NCBI GenBank assembly: GCA_026874595.1
Contig: CM049307.1
Location: 41,856,362-41,920,361, forward strand
Direction: 5' to 3'
Source of the DNA: Sipunculus nudus
Taxonomy: Eukaryota; Annelida; Sipuncula; Golfingiida; Sipunculidae
Length of the DNA: 64,000 nt
The translations under genes were made by a program, and so were the position numbers. The notes under the pieces are model-generated. The model ran no database searches, was not told the DNA's origin, and was given only the letters and a program-made list of their open reading frames with translations. Numbering within the stretch: position 1 is the first letter of the stretch; each line of letters opens with the position of its first letter. Shown here piece after piece: positions 10,341-22,294 of this stretch.

Positions 10341-13300
10341 TTTTAGCTCAGCTGACTATAAGTCATCTGAGCTATAGTCGTGGTCCATTGTCCGTCATAC
10401 GTCCGTCCGTTAGACTGGTACGTTTTGAAACCGTTAGACCTACGAATCCAAAATTCAGCATACTGTTATAGACGTCCACAAAATCTCCTACCAAACAGAA
10501 AACTGGGTCAATGCAACTTTGTTCCTTCGAGAAACTAAGGAAAAACTTCAAATTTCCATTAAAAACCTATTATCACACTTTAGGACTGCCTAATATCAAA
10601 ACCACTTAATTTTCTGTTTTCTTTATATTTACCAGAAGTATTCTCCTATGTATTTCTCCTATATATTTCCTAGATACATGCCAGAAATTAAGTCCTTCAA
10701 GTGTAATTTCTTTAAGTTATGGACCCGAACATAATGTACTTTGTAAAAAAATCAGGAAAAAAATTTACTCAATAAACATGAACATATTTAAAATTTTTTT
10801 CCAAGTATATTACTTTGTCTAATTAAGATTCAATTGTATACCCAAAAATAGATCTGAATTTTGTAAATTTTTAACGTTTAAGTATAAAAATAAAATCAGT
10901 ACCCTAGATTTTGCCCAACTTTGACCATGGCGCGTTTTTTTCTGTTAGTACTCTTGATTTAATTTTCACCGGATATAAACGTAAGTATTTAATCTGTTTA
11001 AATCTGAAATTTGAAAATATAAAAGGTTGAACATTTGGCTAGTTCTTGATTTTTTTCTTGAGGATCTATTGTAGTCACTGGCTTTGTCCAGATGCAGGTA
11101 GGCCACCCCTGGTTACTGGGGGAGATCCCCTGCTGGGACAAGTGTTATTCTCATATCAACTCTACCCCCACCTTCACCCCCCTCCCCCACCCCCACTTTC
11201 GCCAAACCTCCCCACCAAGTGTTATGCAGTTGTTATTGTTTGCACTGTATTTCCTTAACTGTAATGGTGTTTCCACTCTAACTTTTCTTGAAAAAATAAT
11301 TTCAGGAGTAATCCAGAAGATGCCATGTTGTGTTGATGTTGCATTTTTAAAGAAATCAATTTTCTGTTAAATGATTTTAACAAATAAAAATATAATTAAA
11401 TTTATAAAATATGAAGCAAATTATGGATAAATAAAGGCACAATTTGAAACTGTGAAATCTGAATCAAGTATTATTTTTATATATTTATTGTTTTGAAACT
11501 TTAAAAGATATGTTTTTGTTGTAAAAAAAATAAATTCATTTGTTCATAATTCATATGATGTGGTGTTATCTGACAATATTGAGATTTATAATGATGCAAT
11601 TTAGAATAATGAATCAACTTTGATATTCAGATATATATGTTATATAATGGAAATGTATAGAAATATAAACTTAAAATTTAAAAAAAATGATGTGATAAAA
11701 AAATTGAGGATGTTATACAAACATTTGTTCATTATTTCCCTGCCTCAGCAGAATTGGAGATTAGGCTTTGTTTGTCCTGTATGTTAGCAGAAGTGTTGTA
11801 AATCCCCCCCCCCTGCTTATTTAATTTAAATAAAAATTTGATCAGAAAAAAATTAGATCTAATCGAAACATAAACTTGCCCCAGGAGAATGGAACATAAA
11901 GTGATCAGCTCTGTCTGTCCATATGTTAAACTTTAAAAGAATTTGATTTAATAAAAAGTTAAGAGATAATTGAAACTTCATATACATGTACATGTTTTAC
12001 CAGGTTTGTTTGTCTACCAGTCTGTCTGTCCTTTTTAACTCAGCTGACTATAAGTCATCTGAGCTACAGTCTTGGTCCATTTTCCGTCGTCCGTCCGTAG
12101 ATGTGGCACGTAAGATCTAGGAATCCAAAATTCGGCATAATGTTATAGATGTCCCCAAGATCTTCTACTAAGCCGAAAGCTGGCTCTTTGCGACTTCGTT
12201 TATTTGAGGAATTAAGGAAAAACCTCCATTTTTATTAAAAACATATTTTCACACTTTAAGACTGCCTAATATCAAAACCACTCATCTGTTTTTCCTCATA
12301 TTTACCATAAATATTCCTCTATATAGTTCCTATGTACATGCCAGAAATCAAGTCTGTTAAGTATAATTTCTTTAAGTTATGGGCCCGAACAAAATGGACT
12401 TTGTAAAAAATCAGGAAAAATATTTACTCACTTAACATGAAAAACTTTTTAACAAGAGTCTATTTTCCCAAGTATATAACTATGTTTAATTAAGATTCAA
12501 TTGTTTACCCAAAATAAGATCTTAATTTTGTAATTTTTTTTAAGTTATTAGCATAAAAATATAATCAGTTCCTTAAATTTTGCCCAACTTTGACCATGGC
12601 ACGTTATTTTCTTGTAAGTACCATTTATTTAATTTTTACAGCTAGTAAACATAAGTATCTAATCTATTTAAATCTGAATTGTTAAAATAAAAGCTTGAAA
12701 ATTAGGCTAGTTATTGCTTTTTTCTTGAGGCTCTATTGTAGTTATTTGCTTGGTCCAGAAGCAGGGTCCAACTCCAGGTCACTGGGAGTCAGCTTTGCCA
12801 GGGTTTCTGATTTGTTATACATGCAGTTACTGGGGGAGATCCCCTGTTGTGACAGGTGTACAGTTATTCTCATATCACCACCCCGGACCCCCCCCCCCCC
12901 CCCCCCGCCAAACCCAACTCACCAAGTGTTATGCAGTAATTGTTGTTTTCACGGTATCTCCTTAATTGTAATGCTGTTTCCACTCCAATATACAAAAACT
13001 TTCCTTGAAAAAGTAATTCAAGGTGTAATCCAGAAGATGCCATGTTGTGTTAATGAAGCATTTTTAAAGAAATCAGTTTTCTTTTAAATGATTTTAACAA
13101 ATATAATTAAACCCATCAGTATGCTTAAATTTATAAAATATGAAGCACATTATGGAAAAATAAATCTAAATCAAGTATTATTTTTAGATATTTATTGCTT
13201 TGCAGATTTAAAAAATATATTTTTGTGGTATAAATTCAATTGAACAAATGTGTAAAATACTGAAATGTCAACAGTTAATCAAAGCCAACTAATGATCATG

Positions 13301-14110
13301 GTAATAGTGCAGATCATTTGTTCACAAACTGCTCACATGCTTCAGTTTCAACATAAGGAAACACATGGTCAGGTCACAAAATATTGCAACAATTTCTTGC
13401 TCATTGAAACAAACCAATCAAATTAACCAACCATGGCCTATATTACCTCTTCCTCTTTATCTCCATTTGATATTATTTTAGATTTTTATCTTCAAGGTCA
13501 ATTTCAGCTGAGCACAGTGACCCATGGGTCCGTAGTTTAAATATTAAGTATGTAATTGTGAATGAACTGTTTTATCCTGTAAGCATTGTTGAATTAAGTA
13601 AAAATCCTATGTATATATATATTAATAATGTAGAGATGTTGTAACTCCCATTATTTCTCTCCCCCCCCCCCCCCACCCACACCACCACCAAGTACTTGGA
13701 CCTGTGGACTGGGAACATAAGTTATATTTCGACTGTATTACATAAAAAAATACATATATATAATAATATATATATATATTCAAAATAATAGATCAAATTG
13801 AACAAATGTGTAAACCTCTGAACTGTCAAGAATTTATCTAAAAGCAAACCAGTGATCATGGAAATAATATACATCTTATGTTCACCAACTGCATAAATGC
13901 TTCAATTTAACATAAGAAATGCATGCATGGTTTGGTCGTGCCCAACATATTATTAGCAACAATTTCTTACTCATCAATACAAACCAATCATGTCTACCAG
14001 CCATGGCCTATATTACCTTTTCCTCTTAAACTTTATCTCCATTTGGTATTATTTTAGATTTTTACCTTCAAGGTCAACTTCAGCTGAGCACAGGGATCCA
14101 TGGGTCCTTG
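10341..14110 (-). mobile_element. Family 1 element, copy B, interrupted by copy C
   Basis: Its - strand 3' hairpin end lies at 10341-10385 (TTTTAGCTCAGCTGACTATA on the + strand, followed by GTCC repeats), and its 5' palindrome end at about 14080-14110 (CAGCTGAGC...GGATCCATGGGTCC). Copy C (12032-13533) lies inside. The block 13795-14110 parallels 13230-13533 of copy C, which is why I treat 13534-14110 as the remainder of B. Confidence 0.55.
12032..13533 (-). mobile_element. Family 1 element, copy C (shortest intact copy)
   Basis: About 1.5 kb with both ends: TTTTTAACTCAGCTGACTAT at 12032 and CAGCTGAGCACAGTGACCCA through TGGGTCC at about 13506-13532. Its body parallels copy B (for example TTTTTTCTTGAGGCTCTATTG at 12718 and TTTTTTTCTTGAGGATCTATTG at 11049) and includes a poly-C tract at 12890-12906. 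With no satellite core, it is the baseline form of the family. Confidence 0.6.
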
Positions 14111-14114
14111 TTAA

Positions 14115-14588
14115 GAACCTTCAATCGCGGAGCCCTAATTGAGGACATTTATGGTCCCAAACCTCTATAGTTTATGTTGCCTTTCATATCTTTTCACTGG
14201 TCTTTTCGGCACAATTTATGACCGAAGAACAGTTAATCGTCTGATTAAACATGCATGTTTGCTGTGCCTGAATCTGTATTGAATATGCAAACTGATATGG
14301 TTAAATAATTATGTAAAACTGCGCCCCCAGCTGCTATTGAGAAGTGTACATACCGACGGGGTATAGATACCTGCATGGTCTGTCCAAACATTTTGTTTCT
14401 GCATGCACATATTCTCATATGCTTGGCTCGCATTAAAAAAAATCAATTTCATATTCGCAACCCTCGGAGAAGAAACTATAATAAGACACACACAGAGACG
14501 GGCAGTCAGACACATATGTGAGTACGAAACCATTAGTCACATTGGCATATGCACTACACATATACACATGCATATATATTCAAACATG
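14115..14588. other. Non-coding stretch between repeats
   Basis: Nothing convincing was seen. ORFs here lack splice or codon support. Confidence 0.3.
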
Positions 14589-14668
14589 CGGACGAAAAAA
14601 TTGGACGTCGAACTTTGACGGCTTAAATGAGTGTCGCATATTCAGGTAACATGTTACGTAACATGCCT

Positions 14669-14669
14669 G

Positions 14670-14736
<67 letters not shown>
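14669..14736. repeat. (AT)n microsatellite
   Basis: About 68 bp of AT dinucleotides with one ATGT interruption. The IYIYIY-type ORFs over it are artefacts. Confidence 0.9.
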
Positions 14737-14738
<2 letters not shown>

Positions 14739-14885
14739 TTTAATTTCCTCTGCACACAAATAAATCAGAACTAATCGGAGAAGCTCTTGAAACCAAATCC
14801 TATACTGGTTCCGATAAATAAATTGTTCTGGTGCCTTAAAAAAAAAATCAAACATTTCCTTAGCTGAGGGTGGGGGCTGAAGTAG

Positions 14886-15002
<117 letters not shown>

Positions 15003-15728
15003 AAAACTGAACGTCCAGCTTTGACTTGGATTAAATGAGTGTATAACTATATGTATAAATATAGCGTATTCAGGTAACATGATTCGCAATATAATGGTAA
15101 TATATACCCTATATTAATTAATTCTCCCTTCACAAAACTAAATCAGAACGAATCGATCCAGCCTTGGAGAGCAAATACGAACTGGTTCCCAAAAATAAAT
15201 TGTTCTGCATGGTGCTTGATCGATTATGAATAAACGTCAAACTTTTCCTTGGCAGAGGGCGGGGTTTGACTGCTTGACGTTATAAGACAAGTTGTGATAA
15301 TCAATCTGGTTACATTCGTCTCGTTTACTTACACAGTTTTTTAACCCCACTTCAGTTAGAATATATATTGCAAATATTCTGTTTTTGCAAATACTCCATC
15401 ATAATCCCAAATATGCATTGCAGCTGATCTGGCGACTCTCTGCATGATGCGGCACGATGCTAGCTTTGTTAATGTGCTTGTATATATATATATGGACGGT
15501 GAATATAAGGCTGTCTGAGGACGCACAGGTGGGATTAACTATAGGCGACAGACGGATTTGTCATTTATATGCAGGTAAATGAATGTGTATATACTGTTAA
15601 TCAAAATTCTTTGGAATTATCCATTGATACACTGTAACTGTATTACTCTCATAGCCAATTGTTCCATTAAGTCAATGCGCTCAGTGATCCATGCATGTAT
15701 GTGTTCTATAAACCCGGCCCATGCAGGC

Positions 15729-15730
<2 letters not shown>

Positions 15731-15790
<60 letters not shown>
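15731..15790. repeat. (AT)n microsatellite
   Basis: About 60 bp of uninterrupted AT dinucleotides. Confidence 0.9.
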
Positions 15791-15792
<2 letters not shown>

Positions 15793-15799
15793 GAGGTGT

Positions 15800-17332
15800 T
15801 AGAGTGTAATGCCATCCTTCTGCGGTATGGGATTTTTTAAGTGAATGATTAAGATATCAAATTTGAGCATCATTTAGCATTAAAATTAATATTGTCTCAC
15901 GTCACTTGTCATAAAATATAATGGTAAACAATGAAACATCGGAATAATCTTGTTCAATTCAATATTTTGTCACCAATGCATGCAGTCTGAGAAATTCATA
16001 CAGATTCCTCTTTAACAAATGTATTATGATAACATTAAAACAAATTGTAACCTGGTGCAATTTTATTTCTCTACTTCATTCTTTTTATTTTCTTGTTATT
16101 CCTCTCAGACAGCTTCCCATATATTTATTATTGATTGATTTACAGTTTGTTTGTAAACTGGCAGTAAACTCTTGAGTGTAAATTCTGAAGCTGGATCAAT
16201 ACTTGCAATTAAACGCTCCAATCGACCAGCTCTTATTTATGCTAGGAAGCCAGCCGTGCACGGGACCTCCTTGACTGCGGTGAACCATTCATCTCGTGCT
16301 CAGTATTACATGTATAGCCTGCTATATCTCATTGTGCCGCTAAACCTCCTCAGCATATACCCAAGGGCTAATACAGTTGGCAGTACTTAAATGAGGCATG
16401 TTTTCCCCGTCGACCTGGTTTTCTTTTCGTGACCAAGCCACGTTGACTAAGGTGGTCGTATATTGGCGATGTTTCAGCTGATATGAGGGGTATATTTTCT
16501 CACCGTTTGTGCGAACAAACATAAAAAATTTCATTTATTGTGAAGCACGCCAGCGGCGACTGGATGACACTGGATAGACTGCTTAAGCCAAGATCGTCTG
16601 CTCAATATAGTGCCAACGACGATCCCTTTAAGTCTTAACTGCTTGAGCGCATGACGGGACGCCAGTGTCACTTTCTCCAAGGACTAATCTACTTCATTTA
16701 GACACAGCATTTGCTTGCAGTCTTTAGACAACGGTGCGGTAAGATTCTAATATATTTTAGAGCTGTGAATGTAAAAGGCTTATATTTTAATTAAAAAATA
16801 ATAACATACTTGCACACATACACACCTTGGACCATGAGTTTAAAAGGCATACACTTACAGAAAACACTCAGACTGACGCAATATATTTTTTAAACAACAA
16901 ATCATCCTAAGAGAAATTAATTCTTCATTGATAGTGGTCATATTGTCCAGTAGTCTGTCAGACCTAAAAGACAAACAAAAACGGACCAGAATACATAACC
17001 TTTGTGCGATAATCCAAGATATCTAAAAAATATTCTAATAACCGTTTAAATTTGATGACGGATAACATGTTAGAAAATAAGATGTTACAAGAAAGCCGGA
17101 AAAAAAAAAAATCAGTATAAAGTCTTTGGAAATACAGTACGTTTTCAAACTTACTTGTTCACATGATCGAGTGCCTATATACGGAACTTGGGGGGGGGGG
17201 GGTTAAAGAAATTAAGTAAGAGTAAAGTCCAAAAGTAAATGCAAAACGGTATTGCAAAACATATGGGGAATATGATATGGTACTTTCTAATGTATAAATT
17301 AGATCATGTATAGATGACATATACAGCTATTC

Positions 17333-17335
<3 letters not shown>
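15800..17335. other. Intergenic stretch without a recognised gene
   Basis: No supported gene. A pattern compatible with a non-coding exon end (ACGGTGCG|GTAAGA, about 16734) is isolated. A poly-G tract lies at 17191-17202. Confidence 0.35.

Positions 17336-17391
<56 letters not shown>
17336..17391. repeat. (AT)n microsatellite at a retroelement 3' end
   Basis: About 56 bp of AT dinucleotides directly abutting the Penelope-like 3' end at 17392. Confidence 0.85.
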
Positions 17392-17395
<4 letters not shown>

Positions 17396-17520
17396 CAGAA
17401 GAAAACCAACACTGTTTATTCAAAACAGTCTGTTTCACGGGATGCGACCCGATCATCAGGTGAATGTGGTTAGAATGAAGCTAACGGCGTGGTTTGAAAA
17501 GCCGAGACTTTACGAGATTA
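17392..17520 (-). mobile_element. 3' end fragment of a Penelope-like retroelement
   Basis: On the - strand the sequence runs CACCTGATGATCGGGTCGCA, then GAAACAGACTGTTTTGAATA, an AATAAA signal, GTTGGTTTTCTTCTGAGTTT and a TA-dinucleotide tail. CCTGATGA...GAAAC...AATAAA...TTTATATATA 3' UTRs are typical of Penelope-like elements encoding a GIY-YIG endonuclease. No coding sequence remains. Assignment is from memory of the family and tentative. Confidence 0.4.
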
Positions 17521-18020
17521 CGAAATTATGCTTTGTGCGATTCGGCCGGGGGGGGGGGGGGCAAGTAAAAGACTGACACTGATCCTATTGTCCTCGGGGG
17601 CACAATAGGATTGTTCGGGGTACACGTGCGATACTGGAACATAACCGGGCAAAGAGGTTAGTTGTTGTTTTTGTTTATATATAATACAAAGATATATTAC
17701 CAGGATGCTCAATTAGCATTGTGAACTGATTTGCAATTGGGTCCTGGAAGCAGTGAACGTGTCAGTAGTATACATATGATATAAATACAAAAATACTATG
17801 AAAATACACAATATATAATATATAAGGCAAATATACAATATAAAGGCCAAATATACTATACTATACTTATACCAAGTGGACTCCACTCGATAAACTCACC
17901 ATGGGGTAGGCCTAGTGGATAACGCCATGTCTCTCAACACTGCAAAGCAGTGAGAGAACAACTACCTGAACAGGTAAGTCTGCCCAGCGGATCCTCGTGG
18001 TGGGGGGGGGGGATAACTCT

Positions 18021-18025
<5 letters not shown>

Positions 18026-18065
<40 letters not shown>

Positions 18066-18087
18066 ATATATATATATATATATATAC
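18026..18087. repeat. (TC)n(TA)n microsatellite
   Basis: About 38 bp of TC followed by about 23 bp of TA, just after a poly-G tract at 18002-18012. Confidence 0.9.
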
Positions 18088-18833
18088 ATACATACATATA
18101 CCTGTCCTAAATTAAGCACGCTATTTATTATGTACTTTACTCCTTCAACGGCCGTGCCGTATATACATGAATATTCTAGCTGTATTGACATACCCGTTTC
18201 CTTTTCCTATATCTGCATGTGCAAAACAATTAGCAAGCAGCATGGCTCGACAGTTTCGGTATGGTCACAAGACAAAATAGATATTTTAAAATTTGAATTT
18301 CAGAACGCATGGTGATATTAGTAAAGAAAGAGCCTATTAAGCTTAGTATAAAACAGCTTTTACCGGTATACTCTATATACAAACTTTTCCGAAAATGTTT
18401 ATGATAGACAAATTAGACATTTTTTTTTCTTATTAAATGATAATGGAGCGTTTACTCGGTGAAACAGTATAATATTCTCATTACACGAATGTTGTCAGAT
18501 CTCAATATACTGACTCTTTCAAAAATGACAGGCCATTGTTATATATTAATGTAAAGTTTATTGTAATGCCATATACGAGCCTTGCAATGGTTGATTTACT
18601 TCAGGAAAGGCCTAGTCAATATATACAATGGAAAGCTTCTTCAAGCGGAATGATTACATTGCCTGCCACGTGTGTTACAGTACATATATGTTATAACAAC
18701 AATTATACACGTGTGTACATTTTTTTACAGTTACTGACATGTAATGGATTGTATATTTAGCCTAATTAATTCATATTTATATAATTCTTGCTTCGTTGGT
18801 TTATGTTAAATCAACATATAATTGTTTTCAGTA

Positions 18834-19400
18834 CACTGTAAAAACACTTGTGTTGGCCAAACACAAGTTTGTGTTCCCTGCAACACAATACTTGTGTAAT
18901 ATATGAAAGACACAAACTTGTGTTCTGTTAACACAAGTACTTGTGTTAAGTCTAATATACAAGTCTTGTGTTGAAATCACACTTTCTCTGTGTTGTTAGA
19001 ACACAAGTTTTGTGTTAAGCATGGACACATTACTTGTGTTACAGGCACACAAGTGTTGTGTTCCTGACCCAACTGACTTGTGTAGATTTAACAATATACT
19101 TGTGTTATTCTTTCACACATTACTTGTGTTGCAGGAACATAATATTGTGTTCCTCACCCATTCCACTTGTGTAGATTTAACAATCTTGTTGTCTTATTCT
19201 TTCACACATTACTTGTGTTGCAGGAACAAAATATTGTGTTCCTCACCCATCCCACTTGTGTTGATTTAACAATCTACATGTTTTTAATTCACACATTACT
19301 TGGGTTACAGTAACAAAAGGTTGGTGTTGTTAACACATACCGTTTGTATCGATATAATAACCTGCTTGTTTTATTCATTCACACACTATAGTTGATTTGT
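18834..19400. repeat. Subterminal repeat block of the CACTA-like element
   Basis: Short CACTTGTGTT/AACACAAGT motifs crowd 18834-19020. From 19023 a unit of 87-91 bp starting ACACATTACTTGTGTT repeats at 19023, 19114, 19204 and 19291, decaying near 19380. The right end (about 22155-22292) has similar motifs. Such clusters are usually transposase-binding sites. Confidence 0.75.
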
Positions 19401-19993
19401 GGATATAAAAATGATGTGCTCCTCGCCCAATACTTTGGATTGACAATTTACCATTATCTTTGTAAGGGAGTAATACGGACACACTGTATTTTCTTTACAT
19501 ATAACATGTAACAACACATGTTTCTGAACAATACATGTGTGATCTAGGCATATATATTTCAAAATGTAGTACTTTTCAATTACTGTTTTCCTTTGCTAAC
19601 ATTCAAGGAAACGACATTCAATAGGCTTGCCAAATAACCTTAAAACTTGACATAGTCATTTTTCTCAAATAAAATGTATATGACCAAGTGTACAATTGAT
19701 GTATAATAAAAATAGGGTCCGGAGCAAAACTGAATGGAAACTTTCAACCAAATTAACGATCATCAGAATCACTCAGAACACAAAAGTTAATGACTTTATA
19801 ATTTATTAAATATTGGCTTATACTACAGGCCAGCATCTTCCAATTTTTCCTATACATCACAATAATGTCCACGGACAGATAAAAGAATTGTTGAGAAAAT
19901 GTAAAACTCAAGAAAACGACATCGGTGTACGTATAATTTAAAGGCATGCAGATGAAAAGAGAAATACATATATATGGAACATCTTTATCATGA

Positions 19994-20077
19994 ATTACTA
20001 AGTAGGTGACACTGGGACCTCTGATCGCTTATATTCTTATAAGCGATCAGAGGTCCCAGTGTCACATACTTAGTAAT
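19994..20077. repeat. Near-perfect 40-bp hairpin inside the transposon
   Basis: The left arm (19994-20033) and right arm (20038-20077) are reverse complements at 39 of 40 positions around a 4-nt loop (TTCT). The core of the arm is GACACTGGGACCTCTGATCG. It begins about 40 bp beyond the stop codon of the - strand exon, so it would lie in that transcript's 3' UTR. Confidence 0.9.
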
Positions 20078-20117
20078 AATTTAACTAAAATGTAGAAAAG
20101 AACGAGCATCTTGAAAG

Positions 20118-20459
20118 TTATGTGTAAACTGACGTAAGTGCACTTTCACAGTACAAACTGCACAGTAGGATACCAACAGAGATTTTCACCCCATCAATGT
20201 TGTTAATATATTGTTCAATAAATCCATAGAATGGCTGAAGATATTTTGGAAATTCCATGTTTAATACATATATCGATTTAAACAAAATGTCCACTGCCAT
20301 CGCTATTGTACTGGGTTGTACAACCACAGCCATGTCCTCCAGCATAACGAAATAGCTAGGTAGAGGGCTTATTCCGTAAGATGTATACGACTGTGTTCTC
20401 TTGAGTGTTGTATTCTTCTGTTTCAGTTCCTCCACAGCTAACTCCAGCGAGGTCCCAGG
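20118..20459 (-). CDS. Terminal exon of a transposon-borne uncharacterised protein
   Basis: On the - strand an acceptor (TATAATTTCAG) precedes 20459 and the frame is open for 113 codons to the stop at 20118. It starts PGTSLELAVEELKQ and continues with an E/K-rich helix, the segment MAVVVQPSTIAMAVDILFKS, then IYVLNMEFPKYLQPFYGFIE. The pattern of a TI-AVD-LF-IYVLN-YP-FI helix resembles the C-terminal domain of multicopy uncharacterised proteins seen near repeats in fish and invertebrate genomes; I cannot name the family. Upstream exons were not identified. It lies inside the CACTA-like element and may be cargo or an accessory gene of the element. Confidence 0.5.
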   Translation of the reverse strand, partial: PGTSLELAVEELKQKNTTLKRTQSYTSYGISPLPSYFVMLEDMAVVVQPSTIAMAVDILFKSIYVLNMEFPKYLQPFYGFIEQYINNIDGVKISVGILLCSLYCESALTSVYT

Positions 20460-21707
20460 CTGAAATTATACAGGGTGCATTAATTAAATATAATGAGTTT
20501 CTGCAAGGGTTCAGGGCTGCAAAATAATTTTATGAAAAATATAAAAAAAAATCTACATTAATTGCTCTTAATTTTCATGAAAATGACAACACTGTTAATT
20601 CGCTGAACAGGTCATAACATAACGGATAATTTTTTATTCTATTTTTTAATTTACATGAATGAAATGTCAGAGCTGCAGGAACTCAAATTCGGAGAATTAC
20701 TACTGGAAATCTGTAGTCTGGGGGGGGGGGGAGGGTGTCCCCGGGGAACCAACCAATTTTTGTTTGGCCTTATAACATCCCATCATACACAAGGCTAACA
20801 ACAACGTCGTATACGATATAATAATATAGGTTATTCAGTTGCGCGTACATATGTGTGTTTGTCAAGCTTGGGTCTAAATGCAAATGTATTAGCATTTGAA
20901 AATGCGCATTTGCAGTTAAATGGAGAAGGGAAACATTTTATCTTCAAATATGAATGCAGGCAATTATGGAATGCAATCTCAGAATAATAAGCTTCACTAA
21001 GAACCAAAAAAATAATAATGGTTTCAGCAGCTCTATATTCGAACAGCAAAACATTACTTTATACACCTAACTCTAGGTATCAGGTGATAATATAGATGTA
21101 AAGTGCAGATGCATTTTAATTGTATGTGCATTTGATAAATCTTTACATTTGCATTGGCAATAAATACTATATCTAGTAGCATTTGCATTTGATTAATTTG
21201 ATACATTTTAATTTCAATTAAAATGTACTTATTTGTTTGCTTTTGGACCCAACCCTAGCGTGTGTTAAAGTCCATGTGTATCATTACAAATTACATTTAA
21301 TGAAATCACAACCAATATTTTCAGTCAGTTTCAGTTAGAATGAATAAAAATAAGTTTATATGTATATACTTACAAATAAGTCTTCTCATAGAAGCTTTCT
21401 CTAATGCTGCGAGCTGTTTTTCCTAATGCCTGGTTCCTCTAATGATGCTTGTCGCTGCTGCTGTCCAAATGGCCGACTTCTGCATGCATGAATTCAAAAT
21501 GCATCACATGTTGGCGGGAATCGGACCATAACAAAAGCAGGCACAGGCTTTGACCAGCACTTGGCCGTGCTGATATGATGTATGTAGGTCACCGCCAGCC
21601 ACACACTGCCATTAAAAGCTCATTAATTTAACATCTGGCATTGGCAGGTCCAGATTTAACATTGATGGGGTAGGGGGTGGACATGGGCATGGCGTCTACG
21701 GGTCAGG

Positions 21708-21708
<1 letters not shown>

Positions 21709-21761
<53 letters not shown>
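21709..21761. repeat. (AT)n microsatellite
   Basis: About 52 bp of AT dinucleotides inside the CACTA-like transposon. Confidence 0.9.
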
Positions 21762-21765
<4 letters not shown>

Positions 21766-22294
21766 ACTAATATGTGGGGAGTGGATGCCCTATATGTTCC
21801 TTAATGTAACCTAAATGTATTTGTACTTTAATTAGAAAAAATCCAGAAATATATATAAATGTGTTTATATTTAGATATTTATATTGGATAGAGTACAATC
21901 CGATCCCATAATATGAGCAAAATAAAATTTTTAGATCAAGCTTATAGGACACCTTTTACAGAAATTGCAAGGATTTTCTTCTCCTAAAAATAACATTACA
22001 ATCAGATATTCTGATCTCCGCAACATTTATAAGGGGGGGGGGGTTAGGCGCATATGCATAATATCGTCAAACTTTGGAGGAGCGACCCCCCGTCGACCCC
22101 CCTAGGTTGTGCCGACTACCATCACCTCGCTTGCTACGCCCGTGAGCGTGATACACAGAGAACACAAGGCTTGTGTTCTGCACTGGACAGCCCATCATTC
22201 ACACAAGTTTTGTGTTGCAACAACACAAGTTTGTGTCATATGCTTTTACACAAGTTCTTGTGTTGTTTTTTAACACAAGTGTTTTTACAGTGTA

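Larger units (their letters stand above)
18834..22292. mobile_element. CACTA/CMC-like DNA transposon, 3.46 kb
   Basis: Perfect terminal inverted repeats of at least 21 bp begin CACTGTAAAAACACTTGTGT and are flanked by TA on both sides (18832-18833, 22293-22294). Subterminal regions at both ends are packed with direct and inverted ACACAAGT/ACTTGTGTT motifs. CACTG termini, a 2-bp duplication and subterminal repeat clusters are features of animal CACTA (EnSpm) elements. No CACTA transposase is visible. The interior carries one convincing - strand exon (20118-20459), a 40-bp hairpin and an AT microsatellite (21709-21761). Another TA-duplicating superfamily remains possible. Confidence 0.65.

Noticed and set aside
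14580-14855. Isoleucine/tyrosine-repeat proteins over AT tracts (also at 15579, 30376 and 63055)
   Set aside because: Translation of AT and CATA microsatellites.
17904-18000. tRNA-derived SINE (TAGGCCTAGTGGATAACGCC resembles a box A)
   Set aside because: No box B and no A-rich or repeat tail at the expected distance; a single motif is not enough.
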